Notes: a model not told the origin generated them from the sequence alone. DNA of 64,000 nucleotides from Mixia osmundae IAM 14324 (GCF_000708205.1 NW_014575558.1:994117-1058116); one strand, 5' to 3'; counted from the first letter of the stretch, positions 1-11,074 are shown. Numbers and translations are program-made.

Positions 1-609
1 GTAGGCTCTGTTGCGGTAAAGTCATTCGCTAATCGACTTCATCAGTCCATATCGGGAGAGGCAGATCATCAGAACATACCCCTTCCAGGACTCCACTGCA
101 TTTGCGCTTCCCATGTCAGCTCGCAGCAGTCGGAGATCGCCGTGACGATTATGTCTGAGCTGCCTTGGACGAATTTGTCCACAGTCTTTGTGGCGTTGAC
201 AAGATACTCCGTCTGAGAAGGCGACAAATCCGACCCGACGAGCGAGCAGTTCGGCCACCACGGCTGACCTTTCGACTGGTGACAGTACGCATTGGGGACG
301 CCTGTACGATTCGACGCTCAAAGCTCTGTGTCTAGGGACGTTGCCAAGCACGACGTACCGTTTATATTCTGAAGTAGGGCGCGGAAGAGTGTCTTGGCTG
401 ACTGTTCCATCAGAACGGCACATGCAAGGGAGATCACACGCACTCGGCCCTGCATAGACCCGGAAAGTCGATGGCGCCGATGTGCCAGGTATGATGTGCT
501 CCCCAAAACAGTTGACTATGCATGACTGAACGCCGATGCAAAGCTCGACCAGATTTCTCGGCGGAGCGACGGCTGATCCAGCCAGAGCAAGGAACAATGT
601 GAGCCACAT
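1..609 (-). CDS. Secreted cysteine-rich family I protein, copy A (cut by window edge)
   Basis: Start ATG is at 607-609 on the minus strand. The N-terminus is a signal peptide (MWLTLFLALAGSAVA) followed by the family signature C-x5-C-x3-C and the segment PSTFRVYAGP, where exon 1 ends at a GTGCGT donor. Exon 2, in another frame, gives PWWPNCSLVGSDLSP, EYLVN and the hallmark SDCCELTWEAQM. A second intron (GTATGT donor, GATTAG acceptor) leads to exon 3 beginning ANDFTATEPT, which runs off the left end, so roughly the last 50 residues are missing. The exon structure matches copies B-E directly upstream in transcription order. No known domain was recognised. A secreted, disulfide-rich protein is inferred, plausibly an effector or surface protein, but function is unknown. 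Confidence 0.7.
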
Positions 610-969
610 CGATGAGAGCGCTCGAGCAAACTAGATGACACTGTCTGAGAGGGTATGCGGCAGACTTCTGCCCTTGCCCTCACGACCGTTGAGCAGCCCC
701 TAATATGGGCCGGATACCGTGCTTGTCTGGACGCATGCTGACGTTGTCCCTCCGATAGAGCTGGAGATCGATTGAGGATGCCGGTATGGTACCCGCGACG
801 ATCAGACCAGAGAAAGAGATAGAGAAGTGCGCGTCGCGCTTTTGGGCGCAGAGCGCCGACATGCAATGTGGACAGCCACCCAAGCGCAAGCATCCCTCCG
901 CAAAATCCTCGAGCTGTGACATGGTTGCCAGACGCAGGCGCTCTCTATGTACGGCTTGCAATGAGAAGT

Positions 970-1768
970 CTACGCCGAGCTTGCTTCCGTGATGAAGTGG
1001 CAGCCGTCAGGGCCTCTCCTCTCCTTTGACAAGGCGCAAGTGCCATAGCCGGCGAGCAATTCGCATCTGAAAGGCACTGCTTGCTCGAACAGCTCTTGAC
1101 ATGACTTTCCTTCGCTTCTGGAGTATCTGGTCCGATCGTTCGAGCATCGCAAGACAAGAGTAGGCTCTGTTGCATCGAAATCGCCTGTGAGATTGGTCAG
1201 TGGCCCGTGTTTCGCGAGGGTTTGTGCGGACCCCAGGTAAGGTCCCAAGTCATCTGTGCTTCCCACTTCAGATCACAGCAGTCATAGACTGCTCCGACGA
1301 TGGCATGTGAGCTGCCTTGAACGTGCTTGTCGAACTTCGTTTCAGCATCTATGATGTATTCGATCGTCGAAGGTGACGATCGCACATCGATCACCTTGCA
1401 ATCAGGACCCCACGGTTGGTCGCGCTGCTTGTGACAGCCCAAGACAATGCTTTCTGTTCGTGTCAAACTGTTTCAGAGCGAGGGGTGATGAGCGCAAAAC
1501 TGCCTTGCCTTCGTCACGCGCAAGCTGCACTCGACCACGGAACAGTGTTTTATCTGGCAGCTACTAGATGAGGCTGATAGATTGCGGCGACACTGCGCTT
1601 ACCCGGCGCGGAGAGAACCTCAAAGGCTGCTGGTGAGTCTGCGCCGCGCAGAATGTATGACCCGATGCAGTTGACGATGCATGACTGCACGCCTATGCAG
1701 AGCTGACCGGTGCTCTTTGGCGAAGCGATGGCGGAGCCCACGAGGACGGAAGAGAGCAGAAGTAGCAT
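970..1768 (-). CDS. Secreted cysteine-rich family I protein, copy B
   Basis: The first in-frame ATG of the signal peptide (MLLLLSSVLVGSAIA) is at 1768; an upstream in-frame GTG is unlikely to be used. Exon 1 carries C-x5-C-x3-C (LCIGVQSCIVNC) and ends near PAAFEVLSAPG with a GTAAGC donor. Exon 2 (about 1190-1460) has PWGPDCKVIDVRSSP, EYIID, KHVQGSSHAIVGA and YDCCDLKWEAQM. Exon 3 has DFDATEPTLVLRCSN and two further cysteines (FRC, GTC), ending in TAG at 970-972. Its exon order and phases match its neighbours, so it is one unit of a tandem array with a period of roughly 1.0-1.3 kb. It lacks any domain I recognise. Confidence 0.72.
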
Positions 1769-2016
1769 CAAGCAGGAGCGGATTTGCAGATAGAGCACGA
1801 AAGTAGAGATGCTGACGCGCCCAGCTCAATAATGAGCGCTTTTTGGAGGAGGCTTCTGTCACGACGACGATGCTCCTAAACGTTGGCTCAGGGTTTCTGC
1901 GACGAGTGTCGTGATGACGACAGCCATTCCATCGCTGTGATGGGAACAGAAAGCAAGTATTCGACATGGTTGATTGAAGACGCGCGTGATAAGACGATAG
2001 GTTGCAATGCGCTCAT

Positions 2017-2817
2017 CTATTGCGGGCTGGCGAGCGATCTAGGTTGACAGCCATTCTTTGTCTGTAGCTCTTGTGACAGTGCGCACGTGTCACCCATTTC
2101 GTCCATTTCGCACTTGAAAGTCACCTTTTGTCGGAAGAAGGCTATGCAGCTGAGATTGTAGTAGCTGGAATATCTCTTCTTGGCATCAGTGCATCTCAGT
2201 GCAAAGGTTGGCCTTGTCGCAGCAAAGTCATCTGACGATTGGATCAGGAACGTGCGCACTCGAACCTCAGCTTTCCGAAGGTACCTCTGCTGTAATACCA
2301 TAATATCCGGGCCTCCCACTTCAGGTCGCAGCAGTCTGCAACGGCGGCAACGATTGCAGCTGAGGTGCCTTGAACGTGCTTTTCCATGATCGCGCTGGCG
2401 TCCATAACGTATTCGATGTTGGCCGGTGACATCTGAGAACCGACAAGCAGGCAGTCTGGTGACCATGGGTAGTCAATTTCCTTGAGGCAGGTCAAGCTAG
2501 GTATGCCTGCAGACGGCGAGGCTCAGATCTGTATCTACCGCGCGAATCGAACGACTCGCCATCGCTCGATATAGCCCGGACCCGTGCGCGGAAGAGCGTC
2601 TGAACTACCCGGACTGTCAGACAGGTATGTAGCTGCGTCTTATGAACGAACCCGGTCCCGAGAAGACTTCGAAAAAGGATGGCTCGTGGTCGCCGGGCAA
2701 AGTGAACGACGCAAGGCAGTTGACTATGCATGACCGTACGCCCAAGCACAGCTCTTGGTTGCGTTTCGGCGGGGCGGTGACTTGCAGTATGAACGTGAAG
2801 AGCAAGATGTGCAGCAT
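2017..2817 (-). CDS. Secreted cysteine-rich family I protein, copy C
   Basis: Begins with a short signal peptide (MLHILLFTFILQVTA) followed by PPKRNQELC and the C-x5-C-x3-C block. Intron 1 starts with GTTCGT after the FEVFSGPG segment. Exon 2 (about 2250-2490) reads SPDCLLVGSQMSP, EYVMD, KHVQGTSAAIVAAV and ADCCDLKWEARI. Intron 2 begins with GTACCT. Exon 3 carries DFAATRPTFALRC, SCIAFFRQ and EMGDTCALS before TAG at 2017-2019. The set of about eleven cysteines is conserved with copies B, D and E. The product is predicted to be secreted; function unknown. Confidence 0.72.
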
Positions 2818-3263
2818 TGAGTCTGGTACGCGAGTGTGCAGAGCAGATGACGTCTTTCGAGATTGTGTCGATCCACATGTTTGAGACGTGTCTTGACAAC
2901 GACCATCTCCTCTTGATATGGATTCGCACGAGCATCAATGAGTGTAGCTGTAGCCACGCAGGTATTCAAGATGAGGGCAAGTACGATTGATGAAAGTGCG
3001 TGATGACTGTCCGGGGGCACTCGGAAATCGTAGGAATGATCTTTTCTCGCCGGTCCGCATGGCGACAGATGTACAGCTGCGACGCGAAGTCGGCCGAGAT
3101 CCATGTGATCAGCATGCACGCAAGCTAGAGCGCCAATGGGCCTATTTAGACCGTTGGCCGCGCCGGACTACGCAGAGCAGTGCGTGCAATGATCCACGCG
3201 AAACTTGGCTTCTTGCGAGTGAGCGAGGCCAGATTGCATGTGCTACATGCACCTTTGACAGGG

Positions 3264-4064
3264 CTAGGACGAGCTGGCGCCGTCTGCAAAGCGACATTCG
3301 TGAGAGGCAAGGATCTCTCTCGTCAAGCCGCAAGTGTCGCCCATCTCATCCAGTTCGCAGTTGAAAGTGGTCCTCTTGGCGAAGAAATTGTTGCAGTTCT
3401 TGTCAAGATAGCTTGTATATCGCTTCCAAGCGTTCGAACAGTCCAGCACAAGTGTTGGTGCTGTCGCTGTAAAGTCATCTAGCATTGACCTCAGCAACAC
3501 GATAGTCGGGCAGGTGCCAGATCTGACCTGCGTCAAGGTGCCAGTCCATGCGCGTCTTCCATCTCAGATCACAGCAATCGGCAATGGCCGCGACGATGGC
3601 GGTGGAGGTACCTTGGACGTGCTTCTCGAGGATCGCGCTGATGTCGACAATGTACTCGATCTTGGAAGGGGACAGTCGAGTTTCGACAAGTGTGCAGTCC
3701 GGAATCCATTGCAGATCGTGCTGCGTATCGCAGCGCAGCTCCAGAGAGCCTGCACCACTCGAAGCTCAGAGGAAGCAGATGAGCACGGCCTTGGAAGTCA
3801 GACTTGCCCTTTCTGGAGATCTGAAGCTGTTGAAGGAACAGCATTCGCGCTGTTCGAATGGTCAGGCCGACAAGTCTGTACGGCGCCGTACTGACCTGGT
3901 CCTGCGAAAACCTCGAAAGCAGATGGTGTGGCGGCGCCGCGTAAAGTGTGCGATCCGACACAGTTGACTATGCACGATTGAACGCCCACGCATAGCTCAT
4001 CAGAGCCTTGCGGAGGAGCAGTGACCGAAGTGACCAGCAGGCCGAGTAGCGAGAGCAGCGACAT
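3264..4064 (-). CDS. Secreted cysteine-rich family I protein, copy D
   Basis: The ATG at 4064 opens a signal peptide (MSLLSLLGLLVTSVTA) followed by PPQGSDELC and C-x5-C-x3-C. Exon 1 ends at FEVFAGPG with a GTCAGT donor. Exon 2 (about 3540-3740) gives IPDCTLVETRLSP, IEYIVDISAILEKHVQG and ADCCDLRWKTRM. Intron 2 (GTCAGA donor) is required because the frame closes. Exon 3 gives DFTATAPTLVLDCSNAW, KNCNNFFAK and MGDTCGLT. This is the clearest complete copy and a good reference for the family. Unknown function. Confidence 0.74.
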
Positions 4065-4389
4065 GCAGGAAAATTGAGTTTGCCGGGCTAACGACGATAG
4101 ATATGCTATTGCCCAGTGATCTGTTTTTCGAGCGAATCTCTCCTGAAGCCTTGACGACCAGGGTTTCTTGTCTTGCACCGCTCGAGTATGATAGCAATTT
4201 GCAAGAGCATCGACGCAGGCATTGTCAATAAGAGATGATGTGAATGACACACTCGTGGCGTCCGTCAGCAGGGTTCCGGCGGACGTACTCTCAACAAAGC
4301 TTGCCCACGCCACAGCGAATTTGCGTTCCTGTTGCTGAATTGAGAGGCAGCGCAATAAGTGCTTGCATTGCGTTCTCACTGCAAGCTCG

Positions 4390-5173
4390 CTATTCGCTTG
4401 ATATAACAATCATTGGGCGTTCGCAGCTCTTTAGCGAAAGCCCGCAGGTGTTGCCTAGCTCGTCCAATTCGCAAGTGTAGTAGACTGTTTCCCGAAAGAA
4501 GGCCTTGCATTTCCTTTTTTGATAACGAGTGACTCTTCCCCAGGCATTCGTGCATTTGAGAAAGAAGATAGGCTCCGTTGCCTCGATGTCACCTACCATG
4601 GGGTCAGAAGCGCAAAGGTGAGCCGACATCGAGCCGATCGTACCCGTGTTGAGATGCCAGCTCATCTTTGTTTCCCACCTGAGATCACAGCAGTCTGCGA
4701 TCGCCGCCACGATCATGTCCGAGCTGCCTTGAACATGTTTCTTCATGATCGCATTGACATCCACGACAAATTCGGTCCAAGACGGCGACATCCTGGATTC
4801 GACAAGCAAGCAATCGGGTATCCAGGGAATACCGGTCCGGCTGGTGCAGCTCAAGTCGGGGCCTCCTGGAGACCGCAAGGTTTTTCAGGTTGGTCTACCT
4901 GACGTGGGCCCAGAGAGTCAACTCGCCATCAGCTGCAGGCTTCACGGTGCTGCGAAAGAGTGTTCTTGCTGCGTTCGCTGTCAGACAAGCAACAAGGTGT
5001 GCAGAACTAGACGGACACGGCCCCGAGAAGACTTCGAATGACGATGGCGCATCAGTGCCAGGCAGAGTGTGTGTTCCAATGCAGCACGACTGGACACTCA
5101 AGCAAAGCTCGTGGGATGACTTGGGTGGACCACAGACAGAGCCGATCAAGATGGGCAGCAATGCGAGCCACAT
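4390..5173 (-). CDS. Secreted cysteine-rich family I protein, copy E
   Basis: The ATG at 5173 starts a signal peptide (MWLALLPILIGSVCG). In the signature block a 9-nt in-frame deletion removes the three residues between the second and third cysteine, turning C-x5-C-x3-C into C-x5-CC. Exon 1 ends after FEVFSGP. Exons 2 and 3 (4390-4878) are in one frame: IPDCLLVESRMSP, EFVVD, KHVQGSSDMIVAAI, ADCCDLRWETKM, then DIEATEPIFFLKC, KCKAFFRE and LGNTCGLS. The family's second intron would be in frame and open here, so splicing and retention would both give a protein. It is the 5'-most unit of the array, divergent from pyruvate decarboxylase. Confidence 0.7.
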
Positions 5174-5417
5174 TGAGTTGAAGGGAGGGTAAGAATGCAG
5201 ACAATACGAAACTTCGAGGTACTTTGTGTCAGCCCATAGTGTTTGACGAGGTCTTGACAACACTCCCGTTCGCTCGGAGATGAGTGAAGATCATCTGGAC
5301 AGCGACGAGAGAGGAATGGGTGTGCAAGAGGCAGCAAAGCACAGACACATCTCGATGATGTCACTGCAACAACGTTTGGGGCACACAGAAGGAGCAGTAA
5401 CGTCCGCGCTCCGCGCT

Positions 5418-5424
5418 TTTATAT
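5418..5424 (+). promoter_or_regulatory. TATA-like element upstream of pyruvate decarboxylase
   Basis: TTTATAT lies about 64 nt upstream of the pyruvate decarboxylase ATG in an otherwise GC-rich 300-nt divergent intergenic region. Position and sequence suit a core promoter of a highly expressed glycolytic or fermentative gene. No other clear element was identified there. Confidence 0.35.
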
Positions 5425-5487
5425 CGACAAGGCTTGCGAAGTTCGGAGCTCCCTTGACATCAACGAAGCCCTGCAGACCTCTCCAGC

Positions 5488-7318
5488 ATGGTCGAAGATC
5501 TCTCGCTGCCCAAGCTGGAGCCAGGCAAGATCACAGTAGCGGGCTACCTGCTCAGACGAATCCATCAGCTCGGTTGTCGGCAAGTGCTATCAGTTCCCGG
5601 CGACTTTACCCTCGCATTCCTCGATTATGTCGTTGATCCGTCGAGTGGACTGGAGTATGTCGGGTGTGCCAACGAGCTCAACGCTGCCTATGCAGCAGAT
5701 GGTTATGCCCGCGTCAAGCAAGGTCTAGCAGCTCTCGTCACTACATTCGGCGTCGGAGAGCTGTCTGCGCTCAATGGCATCGCGGGCAGTTACAGCGAGC
5801 ACTTGCCTGTTCTACACATTGTCGGCGCACCCTCGACAAAGTTGCAGGGCAATCACGCCCTCCTGCATCACACGCTTGGTGATGGGCGCTTCGACGTCTT
5901 TTCCACGATTGGCAAGCTCGTCACCTGCTCGAGCGCCATACTCGGTGCAAAATCGCTTGCGAGTCCGAGCTCGATCAGTGCAGAGATCGACCGAGTTCTC
6001 GTCGAGATGATGACCGAATGCAGACCGGGATACATCTCATTGCCGACGGACCTTGTGCCTCTTCAGATCGATGCTAAGCCACTCGAAGACGAATTGACGC
6101 CACAAAGCATTCATAAACACCTCACGACGTCCAGTGTGTCCGAAAAGGTAGATGCTGTCGTATGCACTGATCATGCAGGCTGACATGAGCGTGCAGATGG
6201 AAGACTTTGTGGTCAATGAGATTGGCAAGCTTTTCAAAGCTTCGCAACGCCCCATCGTACTCATCGATGCATGTGCGGTACGGTTCGGCGTACAGGATCT
6301 GGCTAAGCAGCTCATCGAAGCAACGGATATCACATTCTTCACCACGCCTATGGGCAAATCTGCCATCAGAGAAGATCATCCTCAGTTCGGGGGCGTGTAT
6401 GCAGGCGCGACATCCGAGGACAGCGTGCAAGCTCATGTAGAGCAAGCTGATCTAACAATCTCCTTGGGCGAAGTCCTGTCTGACTTCAATTCTGGCTCGT
6501 TCACGTATAACATCCGGCCTGATCAAGAGGTTAAGCTACATCATGGATACACGCAGATCCAATACGCCACTTACAAGGATGTCGGCTTTCACACGATTCT
6601 ACCCAAGCTGATCAAATCACTGGGCGCGATAGCAAAGTCTACAAAGAAAGAAAAGATTCCTCGACCAGAGAATGCCGGTCAGGTGCTCGAGCAACCCAAA
6701 GAGAACTCGGAGATCATTTCGCAAGATTACTTCTGGCCCACAATGGGCAAGTTCTTTCAGGCAGGCGACATCATCATCGGCGAAACTGGCACTTCTTCCT
6801 TCGGGCTACTCGACGTTCAATTTCCGCCAGACGCGGTGTTTGTGTCTCAAGTCTTGTGGGGCAGCATTGGCTACACAGGAGGCGCCGTACTCGGTTGCTC
6901 GCTAGCTGCAAGAGAGTTAGGCAAGAAGCAGCGGACTTTGCTCTTCATAGGCGATGGCAGCTTGCAGCTGACAGCGCAGGAGTTCAGCACGGTCATTCGC
7001 CAGGATCTTCATCCCATCATCTTTGTGCTGAACAATGATGGCTATGCGATCGAGCGCTTCATACATGGCATGGAAGCCAAGTACAACGACATTCAGGGCT
7101 GGCAGTGGCAAAAGCTGCTAGAGCTTTTCGGACCAAAGGCAGGCAAGACGACCTCAGTGCGGGTTTCGACACGCACAGAGCTCGAGGCGCTCATAGCAGA
7201 CGCATCGTTCGCTACGCTCGAGCAAACCCGTCTGGTCGAGGTCATCTTGCCCAAGTGTGACGCACCTCGCGCGCTAAGAAAGCAAGCCGAGCTGACCGCC
7301 AAAGCCAACGCGGACTGA
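5488..7318 (+). CDS. PDC1: Pyruvate decarboxylase
   Basis: Thiamine-pyrophosphate-dependent, cytosolic enzyme that converts pyruvate to acetaldehyde and CO2 in alcoholic fermentation. Two exons (5488-6147 and 6179-7318; 31-nt intron, GTAGAT donor, GCAG acceptor) give 599 residues, slightly longer than the usual ~563. The N-terminal TPP domain has the catalytic Glu in NELNAAYAADGYAR (about residue 62). The central domain carries a FDVFSTIGKLV-type segment. The C-terminal TPP/Mg motif GDGSLQLTAQEF runs to VLNNDGYAIER at about residues 478-510. Homology is unambiguous throughout. A TATA-like box lies 64 nt upstream. The neighbour on the 3' side is convergent RPT5, only 57 nt away. Confidence 0.95.
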
Positions 7319-7374
7319 TTACACAACAACCTAGACGCGCCCTCTGTATCGATACACACATATGCATTTGCTCG

Positions 7375-8988
7375 TTATGCAAAGTAAAACTGATCGTTCT
7401 TCTTGCGCGACTGCACCTCGAGAATGCCGCTGAGGTAATGCTCGTGATTCAGTGCCGTAGCGCCTTCTCGGAGCGCGATCATGCCTGCCTCGACACAGAC
7501 TGCTTTGAGCTGCGCGCCATTCATCTGTAGCACCCAAGACGTTTAGTCTTGCCACCTCAGGGCAGCCAGAGACTGACCTCATCTGTACTCCTCGCGAGCT
7601 CTTCGAAGTTTATGCGATTGCTGAGTGACATCTTTCGAGAGTGGATCTACTCGTCCTGTGAGCACGTGTGTGCGCAGACGTCCGAGTAACGTGCCTCTAA
7701 TATTCTCGCCCGCGCTTCCTCAGTCGGCAAGGGGAACTCAATCTTGCGGTCTAATCGGCCAGATCGCAAGAGCGCCGGATCGAGGATGTCAATCCGATTT
7801 GTGGCTGCAATGACCTGCTCGCGTGACCGTGTGAGCTCATGTCGGCGCTTTCGAGGACAGGTACTGGCCTTGATGCGATCATCGCTACCGAAGCCGTCGA
7901 GCTGATTAAGCAGCTCGAGCATGGTTCTTTGCACTTCACGATCGCCTGATTTTTCGCTGTCGAACCGCTTGGTACCTATCGCATCGAGCTCATCGATGAA
8001 GATGATAGCTGGCGCCTTTTCTTTCGCAAGCTCGAAAGCGTCTCTGACGAGTTTTGCACCATCGCCGATGAACATCTGCAGCGGATATCAGCCTGTCAAG
8101 ACAGCCAGCTGATCACAGCACTTGCCTGGACGAGAGAAGGTCCAGCGAGCTTGAGAAAGAAAGCATCTGCTTGTGCGGCACATGCACGAGCGAGCAAAGT
8201 CTTGCCTGTGCCGGGCGGTCCGTACATGAGACAGCCTTTGGGGGCTTTGATGCCGAGTGCCTTGAACTTTTCTGCAGACTTCATGGGCATGACGATGGCT
8301 TCGACGAGCTCCTCGATCTGCTTGTCCAGGCCACCGATGTCTGTGTACGCCTCTGTGGGCTTCTCATCGACCTCCATAGCTTTGACGCGCGAGTCATATT
8401 CTGATGGCAGTGTGTCGAGGATGAGGTACGAATCCTTCTGGACGCCGACAAGATCGGACGGCTTGAGCTTGTTGGGGTCGACGAGACCGACGAGGGGCAG
8501 GAAGATCGTCTGACGGGTGGATGTTTTGACTACGGCACATTTGCCTTTGACGGTAGAGTCGAGGTCTACGTTCGCCCCGTCATTCTCCTCGTCCCCATCT
8601 GGGTTGATCTCGAGCAGCTGTCGGTGATCGTGGATGTTAGCTTGCGACCGTAGCCCTCACAACATCAATGGCTTGCCTCCACAACATTGGCGACAAGATA
8701 AGGCAGTTGCTTGTTGTTCTTGATCTTGTCAAAGTTGTCGGCCAGCTTGAGCTGCATCTCCTTCTGTGTATGCCTGAGACGGCCCTGCTCTGATCTCATG
8801 ACCTATGTGATGGCCTGTCAGCCTTGCAGAACACAAGATGATCCTGACGTGAGGCGCACTTTGATGTCATTGTCGATGAGGCGCATGCGGGTAGCAATCT
8901 CATCCGCAGAGGCGTCCAGGATCTCTTGAGGCAGCTCTTCTTCCTCTGGCTTGTCTGTCGCCATCTTCTCGCCCTCCTCTGCCGCCAT
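7375..8988 (-). CDS. RPT5: 26S proteasome regulatory particle AAA-ATPase subunit Rpt5
   Basis: One of the six ATPases of the proteasome base ring, which unfold and translocate substrates. Seven exons give 430 residues: 8988-8860, 8802-8677, 8617-8126, 8075-7869, 7814-7695, 7646-7578 and 7524-7375, every exon a multiple of 3. Seen in order: N-terminal coiled-coil region, OB-fold, Walker A GPPGTGKT (about residue 217), Walker [18 protein letters not shown], sensor IAATNR and arginine-finger RSGRLDRK. Start has a good context (CCACCATGG). Four introns (8618-8676, 8076-8125, 7815-7868, 7647-7694) appear to begin with GC, not GT; alternatives break the frame or insert or delete conserved residues. 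Intron 7815-7868 is 54 nt and open, so retention would insert 18 residues before the sensor. The protein ends YFA, where the usual HbYX tail has Tyr in the penultimate position. Confidence 0.93.
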
Positions 8989-9344
8989 GGTGGCCTGACC
9001 AAGCTCGAGACGATGACGCGGCTTTGACGCTGTGACGGCGGTCGGCTGCTGAGTTTGCCTGAGGGGACAGATCTGCTGACAGCTGACCGATCAGTCAGGC
9101 TCGCATCTGCTTATGCGCCTCTGCAGAACACGTACGAGGTAGTCTTGTGCGGACTTGAGTCAATCGCTCGACTCGGCCGACTCGACTGGACGCGAGAGAA
9201 CGCGCACCGTCAAACGGGCTGCACATGACAAGTCGTGCTCAGTTTCAGGGGCTATCAAAGCATGCTCGAGGTGCCCGCAGAGAGCGACGATCTACTGCAC
9301 TTATAGTTGCGTGCAATATACAGCACACATCTGAGCAAGAGCAA

Positions 9345-10123
9345 TTACCAATACAACCGATGCGCGGGACATTCGTAGCCGCCAGGATTGTTCTGCAGCA
9401 AGGCAGGGTCAGCATCGGACATGCAGATCGCAAAGATTGACACGTACATGCAAGTACTTTTGGTGATAGTCTTCTGCATCCCACCATGGTCCTGCCGGCG
9501 TGATTTCTGTGACGACGGTCTTGCCTGATTGGAGATCGCGTTAGCACGAGGCTCTCGAGGATGATGGACTGCCGCAGACTGACCCTTCCAATGCTTGGCC
9601 TGTACGTCTGCCTTGACCTTCTCGGCAGTCTTGGCTTGCTCGTCAGAGTGAGTGTAGACGGCAGACCGATACTGAGTCCCGCGATCGCCACCTTGCCTGT
9701 TCAGCGTCGTCGGGTCGTGCATCCTGAAATGGAACGTCACGAGCTCCTCGTAGCTGACTTTGCTAGGATCAAAGGTGATCTGGAGCGCCTCTGCATGTCC
9801 CGTCGTGCCCGAGCAGACCTCTCTGTAGCTTGGCGATGTCGAGCTCTCCTTGCCACCACAATATCCGACCTTCATGGAGTCGACCTTGCTGCCATAGTGC
9901 TTGGCAAACATGTGCTCTGTTCCCCAGAAGCACCCATTGGCGACTGTACAGAGCTCCTTGCCGGATCTGTGCTTGCGGTCGGCCATCAGCATTGCGCTTG
10001 TCCAGCTGACCAACGAGCCACGCACGGCGCTTGTGAAGCCATCGTTGCTGCCTGAAGATGCGGTGTACTCGTATGAGATGCTTGTGAAAGACCGAAGATG
10101 AGACCACCGAAGCGCTTGAGCAT
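9345..10123 (-). CDS. MXR1: Peptide-methionine (S)-S-oxide reductase MsrA
   Basis: Repairs oxidised methionine in proteins. Four exons (10123-10026, 9966-9584, 9524-9448, 9392-9345) give 201 residues. The catalytic motif GCFWG lies near residue 44, followed by VGYCGG, the conserved E-x-x-x-V-x-FDP region, HDPTTLNRQGGDRGTQYRS and the C-terminal GGYECPAHRLYW. Exon 1 is joined through a GTGCGT donor with a good branch site (TGCTGAT). It encodes a basic, hydroxylated N-terminal stretch (MLKRFGGLIFGLSQASHTS) that looks like a mitochondrial presequence. A second Met, MASQAP, at residue 28 could start a cytosolic form. Divergent from the zinc-finger gene 160 nt upstream. Confidence 0.9.
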
Positions 10124-10285
10124 GCGAGAGTAGACTTGATCTCGTGAGGCGACCCGGCCGATGATGACGAGTTGTCTTGCCACTCTGTCTTGACGCGTCG
10201 TTGACCACGCTCGCTGCCCGTGCCACTCTGCCTGGAGCTCGCGTAATTCCGGTCATACCCCCTGGATGATCCTCTCAATCGACCG

Positions 10286-11074
10286 ATGACGGACGATGTG
10301 GACGACATCGGCGCTCAGTGTGCACTGCCGACTTGCCGCACACTGGACTGGCTGCCCATCGCATGTACTGCATGTCAGCTGAGGTTCTGTCGTCACCACG
10401 CAGCGCGTGATGATCACGGATGTCCTGCTGACATCCCGGTAGCGCGTGTCGGTCCAGCTGTAGGGCCATCCTTCGCAGAACTCTTGCCGGACCGACAAGC
10501 GGGTTATGCAGCCATAGATGCCAAGCGCGAAGTTGCCATGAGCTCCAAAGAAGAGCGTTCTCGCAAGGCCAGAGATCTCATCGCAAAGAACTTTGCACGT
10601 GCAAGCCCGTCGACCGTTCAGCCAAAGCCTGCTGTCAAGCGCAACGCCGTCATTGAGCGTATGCGACTTAAAGGCAAGGCCGTTCCTGGCGATCTCAACA
10701 AGCGCGCCGTAGCCGAGCAGGACAGGGTCTACTTTCTCGCGCGCTGCCATACCTCTGCAGGATCAAGCGAGAGCAAGTCTGTATGGCTAGACGAATCAAC
10801 TAGCATCGGCCGGTCACTCGATCTCATTGCAGCTGCTTTCAAAGTACACAATGTCAACCACCAGACGAGTGACATCAGCCTGCGTCTGGCGCTCTTCAAA
10901 CCGTCAGATCTCCCACGCTCGCTCGGAGATCCTTTCGCGAGCGCTCAAGGCAGCATCGTCACCGCTATGTCTTCCACACTCAGCAGTGTGTTCGAGCCCG
11001 GAGAGCTCAGCAAGACGTCTTGGATGCCCGAGCTGTGGCTTGTACGTGGCACGAGTCTGGCATCATCGATATGA
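10286..11074 (+). CDS. CUZ1: AN1-type zinc finger protein, Cuz1/ZFAND1-like
   Basis: 262 residues in one open frame. The N-terminal zinc finger has ligands C-x4-C, then CTAC, FCRHH and HGC (about residues 12-46), with the WLPIAC core typical of the Cuz1/ZFAND1 AN1 type. A basic middle region follows (KAVPGDLNKR). The C-terminal ~100 residues (VWLDESTSIGRSLDLIAAAF onward) look like the divergent ubiquitin-like domain these proteins have. Family members link the proteasome with Cdc48/p97 during arsenite or stress-granule stress. The end is less certain: a GTACGT sequence near 11041 could be a donor leading to a different C-terminus. Confidence 0.78.
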   Translation: MTDDVDDIGAQCALPTCRTLDWLPIACTACQLRFCRHHAARDDHGCPADIPVARVGPAVGPSFAELLPDRQAGYAAIDAKREVAMSSKEERSRKARDLIAKNFARASPSTVQPKPAVKRNAVIERMRLKGKAVPGDLNKRAVAEQDRVYFLARCHTSAGSSESKSVWLDESTSIGRSLDLIAAAFKVHNVNHQTSDISLRLALFKPSDLPRSLGDPFASAQGSIVTAMSSTLSSVFEPGELSKTSWMPELWLVRGTSLASSI

